Of a DNA stretch of 64,000 bases, positions 45,823 to 53,969 are shown piece by piece. Every line of letters starts with the position of its first letter. The first letter of the stretch is position 1. Made by a program: the position numbers and the translations under genes. The stretch comes from Anaerolineae bacterium. GTDB lineage: Bacteria; Chloroflexota; Anaerolineae; Promineifilales; Promineifilaceae. The stretch covers positions 434,001 to 498,000 of the forward strand of contig JAUIAP010000001.1 in the NCBI GenBank assembly GCA_030425205.1, written 5' to 3'. The notes under the pieces were generated by a model that saw only the letters and a program-made list of their open reading frames with translations, was not told the DNA's origin and did not search any database.

Positions 45823-46580
45823 TGTTCACTACCCACCTTTTCGGTTGTCCGCGCCGCTTCAACTAATCCTGTAAACAATCCGCGCATCTCCAACACCGTA
45901 TCCTGCAAATTTTCAGGATGCCACTGTACACCGACAACAAAGCGTTTTTCTGGATATTCGACCGCCTCAATCATATCATCGCCAGTTGCGCGGGCTGTAA
46001 CAACTAAGCCTTTGCCAATTTGATCAATTGCCTGATGGTGACGGCTGTTTGTGTTGATATGGGTGTGGCCGAGCAGCGTCGCCAATTTGGAGTCTGGTTC
46101 AACGTCGATTGTATGCGCGATGTAGTTGTTGCGTTCTGCGCCAAAGAAGTAGTCGTGTTTAATTTCGGCTGAATATTGCGTCTCCACATCCTGATAGAGC
46201 GTGCCGCCCAATGCGACATTTAACATTTGATGGCCGCGACAAATCGCCAATATCGGCCGATCACGCTCGATTGCAGCACACACTAGCCGCCGTTCCGTCT
46301 CATCACGTACCATGTCGATATTCATCAAGCGTGGATGGGTGGCCGTTTGACCATAAAAGCGCGGATGAATGTCGCCACCCCCCGAAATGATCACACCGTC
46401 CAGTCGTTCAACGAGGTCGGGAACCTGATCGGGAAGCAAATCCTGCGGAATCATCACGGGAATCCCCCCTGCCCGAATGACAGCGTTTTTGTAATCGACA
46501 TTAACCCCAGCCATCTTAAACGGCGGTTGCATTTGTACCGAAAGTTCGTAACTCGATATTCCGATCAGCGGATAGTTCAT
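45819..46580 (-). CDS. Gamma-glutamyl-GABA hydrolase-like class I glutamine amidotransferase (PuuD family)
   Basis: The 253-residue protein has the peptidase C26 pattern: ISGGGDIHPRFYGQ, the nucleophile elbow ILAICRGHQMLN, and the His-Glu pair in GVQWHPENLQ. The family hydrolyses gamma-glutamyl-amide bonds (gamma-Glu-GABA and related compounds). Coupling to murI suggests a role in gamma-glutamyl or D-Glu metabolism, but that is inference. Start ATG at 46580; no strong ribosome-binding site. Confidence 0.88.
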   Translation of the reverse strand: MNYPLIGISSYELSVQMQPPFKMAGVNVDYKNAVIRAGGIPVMIPQDLLPDQVPDLVERLDGVIISGGGDIHPRFYGQTATHPRLMNIDMVRDETERRLVCAAIERDRPILAICRGHQMLNVALGGTLYQDVETQYSAEIKHDYFFGAERNNYIAHTIDVEPDSKLATLLGHTHINTNSRHHQAIDQIGKGLVVTARATGDDMIEAVEYPEKRFVVGVQWHPENLQDTVLEMRGLFTGLVEAARTTEKVGSEQ

Positions 46581-46650
46581 AGGACGTGTCTAGTCGCTAC
46601 TGATAGTAGTGACTAGTAAAACGCGCGGCAACAACCAGCCGCTAAAAACA

Positions 46651-46680
46651 TAAAAGGGTGACGGTTCTTACCATCACCCT
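46651..46680 (-). terminator. Intrinsic terminator of rplS
   Basis: On the minus strand AGGGTGA pairs with TCACCCT around 12 nt, and TTTTA follows. Confidence 0.7.
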
Positions 46681-46720
46681 ATCTATTCTATCCAGTTTTC
46701 TGCTTTCGCGGAATAAAAAC

Positions 46721-47074
46721 TCAGTACCGCTTTTCGCGCAGACGTGCCGACTTACCCGTGCGCTCACGCATGTAGTACAACTTCGCACGACGAACGTGTG
46801 AATGACGTTGCACTTTGATTTCGGTGATGCGGGGGGAACGCAGCAGATAGGTCAACTCAACACCGATGCCACCGGGTGCGATACGACGCACGGTGAACCA
46901 CTCGTTGTTGCCACTGCCACCTTGGGCAATCACCAAGCCACGCACCATCTGGGTGCGCTCATTTTTCTGACCAACGTTGACCTTGACATAGACGGTCACG
47001 CTGTCACCAGAACGTAATTGGGGTAGATCGTCGCGCTCAGGCGCGTCAAATGTTGAAAGCAGTAAATCAGACAT
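46721..47074 (-). CDS. rplS: 50S ribosomal protein L19
   Basis: The 117-residue protein is a standard-length L19: LRSGDSVTVYVKV, RTQMVRGLVIAQ, FTVRRIAPGGIGVE, HSHVRRAKLYYMRERTGKSA. It sits at the 30S-50S interface. The usual neighbours rpsP, rimM and trmD are not adjacent. A GGAAGAGG site lies before the ATG. Upstream, between about 47095 and 47145, are TTGCAAGGGGCAAGTTGCAA-type junction microrepeats. Confidence 0.96.
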   Translation of the reverse strand: MSDLLLSTFDAPERDDLPQLRSGDSVTVYVKVNVGQKNERTQMVRGLVIAQGGSGNNEWFTVRRIAPGGIGVELTYLLRSPRITEIKVQRHSHVRRAKLYYMRERTGKSARLREKRY

Positions 47075-47209
47075 GATGCCTCTTCCTTAAATAGTTGCAA
47101 GGGGCAAGTTGCAAAGCGCAAGAAAATAGCTTGCACCCTTCACAATTACACCTTTTCTTCTGTCAAAAATTTGCTGGGGGTCTCTTCCACAGCGTAGAAG
47201 CGTAATACG

Positions 47210-47236
47210 CATAAAAAAGCCCACAAGCGGTGGGCT
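47210..47236 (-). terminator. Intrinsic terminator of the cca-like gene
   Basis: On the minus strand AGCCCAC pairs with GTGGGCT around 5 nt, and a six-T run follows. Confidence 0.8.
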
Positions 47237-47290
47237 AGAAAGGGAAGTTTAGCATGTGTGCAAGAGATTGGCAATTTAGTTGATCGGCTT

Positions 47291-48532
47291 TTATGATGAA
47301 GAATTGACAAAAGTGTGGACAAATTCGGCCGATTTTGCCAGATCAGCCGCCCAAACTTCCCCCTCGTCCAACACCTTGGCACGCAACCTAGCGAGAATCG
47401 TCCGAAATTGGGGGCTTGGTTGTAATCCCATGCGACGCAAATCATTGCCGGTCAAGGGCGCGCGCACGTCGCGCCATGTCGTGTAGAATTGTTGAAGCCA
47501 TGCCGCATGTGTTGGGTTGCTCGTGAGGAGAGAGGCGACGAGCAGGGCAGGGATGTCGTTGCGAAAAGGGTCGAGGGCGAAGGTGATTTGGCTGTTGGGT
47601 GCGGTGGCGGGTAGCGTTTGAAGTGCTTGCAGGATGGCGTGGGTATTTTCGGCCGAATCCCGCAGCTTCCTCCCCGCGTTCAACCGCTCTAAAACAGCAC
47701 GCCGTATGGCGATATCCAATTGCATCACCCACAATAGCAGATAAATCTCCCACTCATTTCGCAGACCCCAGCTCTCATCGACTGTGTCATAGGCTGCAAA
47801 CGCTTCCGCCCACGTTTTTTCCCAACGTAAGCCAGTGGCAATTTCAGATAAAACGCCAAGCACGTCCAATCGCTCCAAAATCGCGACACGCGATGGCTCA
47901 TTGAGCACATATTCGATTTCATGTCGCACGCGATCACCACTTAACAGTGCGATCCCCCCTTTATCACGCAATAACCAGCCCAATGTTTGTGATTCAATTG
48001 CAAATCCCAGTCGTTGTTCATAACGCACGGCGCGAAAGATACGGGTTGGATCATCGACAAAACTGTCTTCATGCAGGACGCGCACACGACCTGCATCCAA
48101 ATCTGCCATGCCATTAAAGAGGTCGACGACTTCTCCCAAATGATCACCATCTAAGCGCAAGGCCAGCGCGTTGATCGAGAAGTCACGACGACGAAGATCA
48201 CCGGCCATGCTGCCAGCCACAACCGTGGGCAAGGCAGCTGGGGCAGCATACGACTCAGAACGGGCTGTGACGAAGTCGATCTCCCCGTTGCGGGTTGTCC
48301 ATTTTGCCGTACCAAAGTGGTCATGGGCAAGCACAGAGCCACCATACGCCGCTTGCATCGCATGGGCAAAGGCGATGGCGTCCCCTTCAATCACGAGATC
48401 GAGATCGGAGTTAGATCGGCCGATCATCCAATCGCGCACGATCCCACCGACGAGATAAACGGGGGTATCTGTTGATAATTCACTGACCCATGTCCAGAGC
48501 CATGTTGGAATTTGTTTGCGCCAATCGTCCAT
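47291..48532 (-). CDS. CCA tRNA nucleotidyltransferase / poly(A) polymerase family
   Basis: The 413-residue protein is a class II nucleotidyltransferase: VYLVGGIVRDWMIGR, the metal-binding S-D-L-D-L-V, HFGTAKW, DFVTARSESYAAP, then GDLRRRDFSINALAL and the neck region with DDPTRIFRAVRYEQRLGF. It would add or repair the tRNA 3' CCA, or only part of it if the genome has a second enzyme. No HD domain is visible. TATAAT stands 6 nt before the ATG, so the mRNA is probably leaderless. Confidence 0.9.
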   Translation of the reverse strand: MDDWRKQIPTWLWTWVSELSTDTPVYLVGGIVRDWMIGRSNSDLDLVIEGDAIAFAHAMQAAYGGSVLAHDHFGTAKWTTRNGEIDFVTARSESYAAPAALPTVVAGSMAGDLRRRDFSINALALRLDGDHLGEVVDLFNGMADLDAGRVRVLHEDSFVDDPTRIFRAVRYEQRLGFAIESQTLGWLLRDKGGIALLSGDRVRHEIEYVLNEPSRVAILERLDVLGVLSEIATGLRWEKTWAEAFAAYDTVDESWGLRNEWEIYLLLWVMQLDIAIRRAVLERLNAGRKLRDSAENTHAILQALQTLPATAPNSQITFALDPFRNDIPALLVASLLTSNPTHAAWLQQFYTTWRDVRAPLTGNDLRRMGLQPSPQFRTILARLRAKVLDEGEVWAADLAKSAEFVHTFVNSSS

Positions 48533-48538
48533 ACTTTG

Positions 48539-48544
48539 ATTATA
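48539..48544 (-). promoter_or_regulatory. TATAAT box 6 nt before the cca-like gene
   Basis: On the minus strand TATAAT is followed by CAAAGT and ATG 48532. This is one of the clearest leaderless starts in the window. Confidence 0.55.
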
Positions 48545-48614
48545 ACTTACAGATGCTCGCGATAAGGTATTTTGGCAAAGACTCGTTGGGGTGGCTGCGC
48601 CGATACAGATAAAC

Positions 48615-48649
48615 GCGAAGCGCGACCATTGGGGATGGTCGCGCTTTGC
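48615..48649 (+). terminator. Long hairpin with GGTCGCGCT arm
   Basis: GCGAAGCGCGACCAT pairs with ATGGTCGCGCTTTGC over 15 positions with one G-T pair, around the loop TGGGG. Only a mixed T-rich tail (TTCTCGTTCTC) follows, so it may be a dispersed hairpin element and not a classic terminator. Confidence 0.6.
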
Positions 48650-48751
48650 TTCTCGTTCTCGCTAGTGCGAGTTTATGTTAGGAGGTCGCTAGAAAGGGGT
48701 CTAGCATTTTGGGGTGAACGCTTCTTATTAAATAGAGGAGGTGAACGCTTC

Positions 48752-48823
48752 ATGTCAGATAGTACTAAGGTCATCTTACAACAAACCTTACAAGCGTTAC
48801 TTTCTCAAAAAAGAAATCGTTAA
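48752..48823 (+). CDS. Putative 23-residue peptide (micro-ORF)
   Basis: ATG 48752 follows a strong GGAGGTG ribosome-binding site by about 9 nt. It encodes 23 residues ending ALLSQKRNR, with an amphipathic middle (VILQQTLQALL). It lies in the low-G+C gap before the kinase-like gene. It could be a leader peptide or a chance ORF; conservation elsewhere would decide. Confidence 0.3.
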   Translation: MSDSTKVILQQTLQALLSQKRNR

Positions 48824-48982
48824 AAGCAATAGTACTATGGTCATGTTTTGCATGAAATTTGCAATGAGTGTGTGTAAATTGGTTTACAGGTCAAAGGAGA
48901 AGAAGATGTGGTGTAGCATGCAGAAAATAGGACTGACGTCTTCCCTACTTCTGACTCTCTGCTCCCAATTCTAAATTCCCCC

Positions 48983-49011
48983 TTCACATCCGCGCCATTC
49001 TTGCCTAAAAT
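48983..49011 (+). promoter_or_regulatory. Promoter with -10 box next to the kinase-like start
   Basis: TTCACA (48983-48988), 17 bp and TAAAAT (49006-49011) lie 5 nt before GTG 49017 and 8 nt before ATG 49020. This is consistent with a leaderless mRNA. Confidence 0.5.
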
Positions 49012-49016
49012 GGACA

Positions 49017-50234
49017 GTGATGCAACTGTCTATCTCTAAACACCTCCTTGACCAACTGCGCCAGCACGATCTAGATGCTTGGACGCAAGTGGTGCGTCAC
49101 AACAGCCAGCTTGAACACTTGCACGTGCAGGAGATCAAGACGGAACGCATCACGCCCCAACAAGTTCGCTATGAGCTGGACGTTTGGGGAGTTTCTGATC
49201 CGTTGACGCTAATCGGCCGAAATGCCACCTCTCGCGAATCCTATTTTTATAAAGGCATTGCTCCCCAATTTCCCAATCTTGTTCCCACGCCATGGCTCAA
49301 TCATTACGATGCACGCGATTCGTGGCTCGTTTTACCTGACGCGCCCCATGATCGTCTACCTGAGCAGTGGCAAGCGGATGAGGTCAACGACATGCTCAAC
49401 GACCTCGCCCGGCTGCACGCCAGCCACTGGGGGCAGAAGGAGAAACTTTTCTCCTATCGTAAGTTACCGCTGTTGCTTGGCACCAATCGGAAGAATCAGA
49501 AGAGTTTGCATAAGCCGCTTTCCGATGAGGAGCGGGGAATTGTTTCCGAACATGCGTTGAAGTCGGTGCAAGGGTTGAGCGATGAGTGGTTGGCGGCCGC
49601 AAAAGGGATGCGACTGCTGATCGATATGGATGGATGGCCCGAAGTGATCGATGAGCGACATTTGCGCGTAATGGCCGATCTACTCGACGATCCTGTGCCA
49701 ATGTTATTCCCGCTGCGAGAGCTTCCGCTCACACTCATTCATGGTTATCCGGGCATCTACAATTGGCGTGTCAGTATTTTGGATGCACGGACGCTGTTAG
49801 ACTGGCAGTCGGTGGCGATTGGACCCGGTGTATGGGACTTAGTGACGTTCTTAGAGACATTTGGGTTGCTTCAGGACAATCAGATGGCGTGGCAGGTGCG
49901 CGATGAGTGGCCGCTGGAGGAAGAGACGATGATCGATAGTTACTTGTTGCGACTATCGGCCGAATTGGGAACATCGGCCGAAACCCGCACGCTCCGTCAG
50001 GCAATCCCCGCCGCTCGTTGTCTCTACATCCTGCTCACATGGCTCCCGCGTTTCTACAAATGGTTCCATCGCCTGCCCGCTGATCTTGAAACCCGTCGTC
50101 AAATCTGGCAAGCTATCAACGAATATGATGAACACGAGTTGGCTGGCACAATTTATGCCCCAATCTCAGGCTTACGGCCGTACCTGCGTGACACATTTGA
50201 CCGCTTTCTCAAAGCTTACTACCAAATTACTTAA
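49017..50234 (+). CDS. Phosphotransferase-like protein (APH/EcKinase fold)
   Basis: The protein is 404-405 residues; GTG 49017 and ATG 49020 are both possible starts. It has a kinase-like fold: LTLIHGYPGIYNWRVS (catalytic-loop region with H-G-Y-P-G-x-x-N in place of H-G-D-x-x-x-x-N) and LLDWQSVAIGPGVWDL (metal-binding D-W-Q). The catalytic Asp of the HGD motif is replaced by Tyr, so it may be inactive or use another residue. Its substrate is unknown. It stands alone after the unusual gap. Confidence 0.72.
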   Translation: MMQLSISKHLLDQLRQHDLDAWTQVVRHNSQLEHLHVQEIKTERITPQQVRYELDVWGVSDPLTLIGRNATSRESYFYKGIAPQFPNLVPTPWLNHYDARDSWLVLPDAPHDRLPEQWQADEVNDMLNDLARLHASHWGQKEKLFSYRKLPLLLGTNRKNQKSLHKPLSDEERGIVSEHALKSVQGLSDEWLAAAKGMRLLIDMDGWPEVIDERHLRVMADLLDDPVPMLFPLRELPLTLIHGYPGIYNWRVSILDARTLLDWQSVAIGPGVWDLVTFLETFGLLQDNQMAWQVRDEWPLEEETMIDSYLLRLSAELGTSAETRTLRQAIPAARCLYILLTWLPRFYKWFHRLPADLETRRQIWQAINEYDEHELAGTIYAPISGLRPYLRDTFDRFLKAYYQIT

Positions 50235-50303
50235 CGTGGAGAGTGAAGGGTAATTAGCTAGCTGCTTGACTAACCACTCATCACGCGCCACTCTTCACGA
50301 CTT

Positions 50304-50801
50304 ATGCTTTTCTTCGAATCTCTCGGTTTCGGTATCGCCATTCTCTTCATCTTGATCGGGCTAATTGGCACTGTTCTCCCAATATTGCCCGGCACATTGC
50401 TCATCGCCTTCACAATTCTTGGCTATAGCTTTTTCAACGGTTGGCAATCCCCCAGCGTCCTACAATTGATTCTGCTGATGACGATTCTTGTCATCGCGGG
50501 TGCGTCCAACTGGTGGCTGCCAGCAATGGGGGCAAAAAGCGCAGGGGGTGCACCGAAGCGTGCCATTCTCTACGGCACAATTGGCGGCATCATCGGTCTC
50601 TTTTTCGGCCTTTTCATCGGCACAATCATTGGCTACGCACTTGGCGTGTTGCTCGGCTGCTATCAAAAGTATCGTGACTTAGACCGCGCACTCAAGGCGA
50701 GTTTGGGTAGTGTCGCAGGACAGGGAGCGGCGGCATTGGTCGAACTTGGAGCAGGTATTCTGGTGTTCATTCTGTTTACCGTTTTCGTGCTAAATAGTTG
50801 A
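50304..50801 (+). CDS. DUF456 family membrane protein
   Basis: The 165-residue protein matches DUF456: FILIGLIGTVLPILPGTLLI at the N-terminus, a W-W-L-P-A-x-G-A-K loop, and Gly-rich helices GTIGGIIGLFFGLF and GTIIGYALGVLLG. It has about four to five membrane segments. The function is unknown. Confidence 0.85.
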   Translation: MLFFESLGFGIAILFILIGLIGTVLPILPGTLLIAFTILGYSFFNGWQSPSVLQLILLMTILVIAGASNWWLPAMGAKSAGGAPKRAILYGTIGGIIGLFFGLFIGTIIGYALGVLLGCYQKYRDLDRALKASLGSVAGQGAAALVELGAGILVFILFTVFVLNS

Positions 50802-50868
50802 GCAAGGATGCGAACTGACCTATTAACGACTATAATGCTGTGTCACAATTTTTTGGAGAATAAGATAT

Positions 50869-51624
50869 ATGGCTGGACATAGTAAATGGGCGAATATCAA
50901 GCATAAGAAGGCGGCGACTGATTCAAAACGCGCCAAAATCTTCACTAAAATCACAAAAGAGTTGGTGATTGCAGCACGGCAAGGGGGCGGAAAACCTGAA
51001 GATAATCCTTCCTTGCGCCTTATTTTGCAAAAGGCTCGCGCCGCCAACATGCCAAACAAGAACATCGAGCGGGCGATTGGACGTGGTACAGGCGAAATTG
51101 AGGGCGGTGAGCTGCTCGAACTGCTCTATGAAGGATATGCGCCCAATGGTGTCGGCATGGTCATTGAAGTTGTCACAGATAACAAAAATCGTGCCGTCGC
51201 GGAGCTACGCCACACGTTAAACAAGTACGGTGGCAGCATGGCAGAAGGTGGTGCGGTCATGTGGCAATTCACTCGCAAGGGGATGGTGCTGGTTCCACAA
51301 GAGCAAGTTGCGGATGAAGATGAATTTTTCCTTGTCGCGGCCGATGCGGGCGCAGAGGACATTGAATTTTCTGACCCTGTGGAAGTGATTTGCGCATTGG
51401 ATGACTTTCAAGCGGTGCAAGAAGCGTTGAGCGATGCGGGCTATAACTTTGAAGAGGCAAATCTGATCTACGACGCGAATAATCAGATGGACTTAGAAGT
51501 TAAAGAAGCGATGCAGGTGCTAAAGCTAGTTGAACAGCTTGAAGAGCTAGACGATGTGCAAAACGTGCATACTGCGCTGCACGTTACGGATGACGTAGCG
51601 GACGCGATGATGGCGGAAGATTAG
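50869..51624 (+). CDS. YebC/PmpR family DNA-binding transcriptional or translational regulator
   Basis: The 251-residue protein has the typical N-terminus AGHSKWANIKHKKAATDSKR, then IFTKITKELVIAARQGGG, YEGYAPNGVGMVIEV and VAELRHTLNKYGG. The family was first called a transcription factor; recent work links it to relief of ribosome stalling. It lies directly upstream of ruvC and ruvA, the conserved order in many bacteria. TTGGAG precedes the ATG and a TATAAT lies at 50831-50836. Confidence 0.95.
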   Translation: MAGHSKWANIKHKKAATDSKRAKIFTKITKELVIAARQGGGKPEDNPSLRLILQKARAANMPNKNIERAIGRGTGEIEGGELLELLYEGYAPNGVGMVIEVVTDNKNRAVAELRHTLNKYGGSMAEGGAVMWQFTRKGMVLVPQEQVADEDEFFLVAADAGAEDIEFSDPVEVICALDDFQAVQEALSDAGYNFEEANLIYDANNQMDLEVKEAMQVLKLVEQLEELDDVQNVHTALHVTDDVADAMMAED

Positions 51625-51704
51625 ATGGTGAATCGTTGGGCAGTGAACAGAAGGTGTTTCTTTTGTGACCTGCCTGCGATTGATTGAAAACTGTTAACTA
51701 AAAA

Positions 51705-52193
51705 ATGCGTTATCTCGGCATTGACCCCGGCACGGCAACGACAGGCTATGGCATCATCGACGTGATCGATGGTGAGATGGCGATGGTTGTCTACGGCACG
51801 ATTGAGACATCATCCAAAATGGATATGGCCGATCGGCTGATGCAGATTTTTAATGAGATCACGCTGCTGTTACGCGAGTTTGAACCAGATGAAGCGGGAA
51901 TCGAGAAGCTGTTTTTTGGTAAAAACGTGACGACGGCAATTACAGTCGGGCAAGCGCGTGGAGTGCTTTTGTTGGCGTTGGCGCAAGCAGGCATTCCGAC
52001 AGGTGAATATTCACCCCCCAAGATCAAGAATGCGGTCGCTGGGTATGGGGGCGCAGGCAAAAAGCAAATTCAGATGATGGTGCGCCATCTGCTCGATCTG
52101 CAAGAAACGCCACGACCCGATGATGCGGCCGATGGACTTGCAGTTGCAATCACCCATTATCATTACAGTAAATACGCGCAGCTGGCGTTATAA
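51705..52193 (+). CDS. ruvC: Holliday junction resolvase RuvC
   Basis: The 162-residue protein has the RNase H-like core with D7 in RYLGIDPGTATTGYG, E in EPDEAGIEKLFFGKN, and the C-terminal D-D-A-A-D-G-L-A-V-A-I-T-H (D in RPDDAADGLA). It cuts Holliday junctions symmetrically. The length is standard. It lies between yebC and ruvA. Confidence 0.95.
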   Translation: MRYLGIDPGTATTGYGIIDVIDGEMAMVVYGTIETSSKMDMADRLMQIFNEITLLLREFEPDEAGIEKLFFGKNVTTAITVGQARGVLLLALAQAGIPTGEYSPPKIKNAVAGYGGAGKKQIQMMVRHLLDLQETPRPDDAADGLAVAITHYHYSKYAQLAL

Positions 52194-52250
52194 GCAACCA
52201 TTATTCATTCTGATTTAGCTATAAGCTGTAAATCAGAGCTGGCAAATCCT

Positions 52251-52829
52251 TTGATAGCATCACTCACCGGTCAGATTCAGAAAGTTGAAAAAGATGCGCT
52301 CATCATCAGTGTGGGCGGTGTGGGGTTGCGCGTGCTGGTTCCAAGCACAGCATTGCAGGACACGGGAATCGGCCGATCTCAATTTTTACATACCCAGCTA
52401 ATTGTGCGTGAGACAGAGCTAACGCTCTATGGCTTTGAGACGCTCGACGATCTCAAGTTGTTCAACACGTTGCTTGGGGTGCAAAAGGTGGGGCCGAAAT
52501 TGGCGTTGGCAATTTTGTCCACGCTCACGCCTGAGCTTCTGCGCAGTGCCGTGTTGCAGGATGAAGCAGTGATATTGCAGCGCGTGCCGGGCATTGGAAA
52601 AAAATCGGCCGAACGCATTCTCTTCGCCCTGCGTGGCAAGCTCGACGCAGAAGATGCCACTTCAGTTGGTCTTGTCAGTGATGCAGACGGCGATGTGATG
52701 GATGTACTGACAACGCTTGGCTTTAGCATCGTTGAAGCCCAATCCGCAATCCAGAAGCTACCACGTGATGTCAAAGATGTAAATGAGCGCGTTGCGCTTG
52801 CCCTCCAACAGCTCGACACGGGCAATTGA
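52251..52829 (+). CDS. ruvA: Holliday junction DNA-binding protein RuvA
   Basis: The 192-residue protein has the OB domain MIASLTGQIQKVEKD, two helix-hairpin-helix motifs (LGVQKVGPKLALAIL and RVPGIGKKSAERIL) and the C-terminal RuvB-binding domain (VLTTLGFSIVEAQSAIQKLP). The TTG start at 52251 is the family-typical M-I-A-S position; no ATG fits. It acts with RuvB, encoded 10 kb away. Confidence 0.95.
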   Translation: MIASLTGQIQKVEKDALIISVGGVGLRVLVPSTALQDTGIGRSQFLHTQLIVRETELTLYGFETLDDLKLFNTLLGVQKVGPKLALAILSTLTPELLRSAVLQDEAVILQRVPGIGKKSAERILFALRGKLDAEDATSVGLVSDADGDVMDVLTTLGFSIVEAQSAIQKLPRDVKDVNERVALALQQLDTGN

Positions 52830-52964
52830 CGCACTGTTTCCCGATTCCCCTTTCCGAAAAACAAAAATCTTGATACGCTTGTGGTGAAAATTTAACGCGA
52901 CAGGATAGTTTTTGATCTTGTCGGGCAAACGGGCTGGAAAGTCTGTTTTACAAAGGAGCAAACT

Positions 52965-53453
52965 ATGCGCTATCAGATGAGTGAAAATGCGTTTGGCGGT
53001 CGAGATAAGTTTAAGATCAAGGATGAAAATGGACAGGTTGTCTATGAGGTGCGTGGCCGGCGGTTTGGACTTGGCGATGCGTTGAGCTTTACAGATGCGG
53101 AAGGGACAGAACTTGCACAAGTCAAACAAGTTGTTTTGGCATTGGGCAAGAAGTATGAAGTCGTGCGGCACGGGGACGAAACAGTAACCATCAGCAAAAA
53201 ACTGTTCTCGCGCAAACCCGCATTTGATGTCGATGATGAAGGGGACGACGATCAGTTCTCAATTGAAGGCAATCCAAAGAAACGCGAATACACGATTTTG
53301 CGTCGCGGAACGCCTGTTGCCACCGTCTCGCGCAAGATGTTTACACTCGGCGATGTCTATGGAATCGACATTGTGCCCGGACAGGATGACGTCACAATTT
53401 TGGGGCTGGCGGTTGCTGTCGACAAGATGATTGAAGAGGACGAGCTGAACTAG
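52965..53453 (+). CDS. LURP-one-related (LOR/Tubby-like) protein
   Basis: The 162-residue protein has the LOR beta-barrel pattern: FGGRDKFKIKDENGQVVYEV, GLGDALSFTDAEG, ILRRGTPVATVSRKMF and YGIDIVPGQDDVTILGLAVAVDKM. LOR proteins resemble scramblases and Tubby and may bind phospholipid; the bacterial function is unknown. AAAGGAG precedes the ATG. It starts 22 nt before, and probably shares a transcript with, the DUF6069-like membrane protein. Confidence 0.85.
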   Translation: MRYQMSENAFGGRDKFKIKDENGQVVYEVRGRRFGLGDALSFTDAEGTELAQVKQVVLALGKKYEVVRHGDETVTISKKLFSRKPAFDVDDEGDDDQFSIEGNPKKREYTILRRGTPVATVSRKMFTLGDVYGIDIVPGQDDVTILGLAVAVDKMIEEDELN

Positions 53454-53474
53454 AAACGTGCGAGGAGAAGAAAG

Positions 53475-53897
53475 ATGACTGTAATTTCAAAGTCGATTGA
53501 AGTGAAACCGACATTCGGCCGAACTGCCATGCGTGGACTACCAGCAGCCGTAGTCGCTGTGGGCATCAACGCTGTTTTGTACCTGATCGGAAGCGCATTT
53601 GGATCATTTCCCGAAGATGTGTTGACGCCAATGGGAACACCCATTCAGCTCATCGCGGTTGTCATCATGACGCTGGGAGGCGGCATTGTGGCAACGGTGG
53701 GATATTTCGTTCTGACCCGCTTTCTGAGCGTGAAAATGGCGAAGATCGCGATGTGGATATTGGGTATTCTTGTGCTAGGCGGCATGTTCTTTTCACCGCT
53801 TAGTTTGGAATTGCCATTGTTTGGCATTGTGCTGCTGGAGATTATGCACTTTGTGGCGGGTCTATTGCCGCTGGGCGCATTGACCCGTTTATCATAG
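53475..53897 (+). CDS. DUF6069-like four-helix membrane protein
   Basis: The 140-residue protein has four membrane helices, with GIVATVGYFVLTRF in the middle and EIMHFVAGLLPLGAL at the end, like DUF6069. The function is unknown. GAGGAGAA precedes the ATG. It follows the LOR gene and is followed by an intrinsic terminator. Confidence 0.72.
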   Translation: MTVISKSIEVKPTFGRTAMRGLPAAVVAVGINAVLYLIGSAFGSFPEDVLTPMGTPIQLIAVVIMTLGGGIVATVGYFVLTRFLSVKMAKIAMWILGILVLGGMFFSPLSLELPLFGIVLLEIMHFVAGLLPLGALTRLS

Positions 53898-53942
53898 AAA
53901 AGTTGCCAACTAGGGTTGACAGCAAGTTGGCAAGTTGTCGAT

Positions 53943-53967
53943 AGCGATCCTGTGGGGTCGCTTTTTG
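53943..53967 (+). terminator. Intrinsic terminator after the DUF6069-like gene
   Basis: AGCGATCC pairs with GGGTCGCT (one G-T pair) around 4 nt, followed by TTTTT. A second hairpin, TTGCCAACT/AGTTGGCAA, lies just upstream (about 53905-53935). Confidence 0.75.
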
Positions 53968-53969
53968 TT

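Larger units (their letters stand above)
48533..49016. other. Intergenic region with two micro-ORFs, direct repeats and a hairpin
   Basis: This 484-nt gap has low G+C in its second half. It holds a hairpin (48615-48649), a small GCTAGA/TCTAGC hairpin near 48688-48705, and a 12-bp direct repeat GGTGAACGCTTC (48713 and 48740). A repeated ATAGTACTAWGGTCAT is spaced about 70 bp. Two micro-ORFs with good ribosome-binding sites are at 48752-48823 and 48906-48974; the second encodes 22 residues with a hydrophobic end (KIGLTSSLLLTLCSQF). Its 3' part resembles a junction microrepeat. It could be a mobile-element scar or an sRNA locus. Confidence 0.45.
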
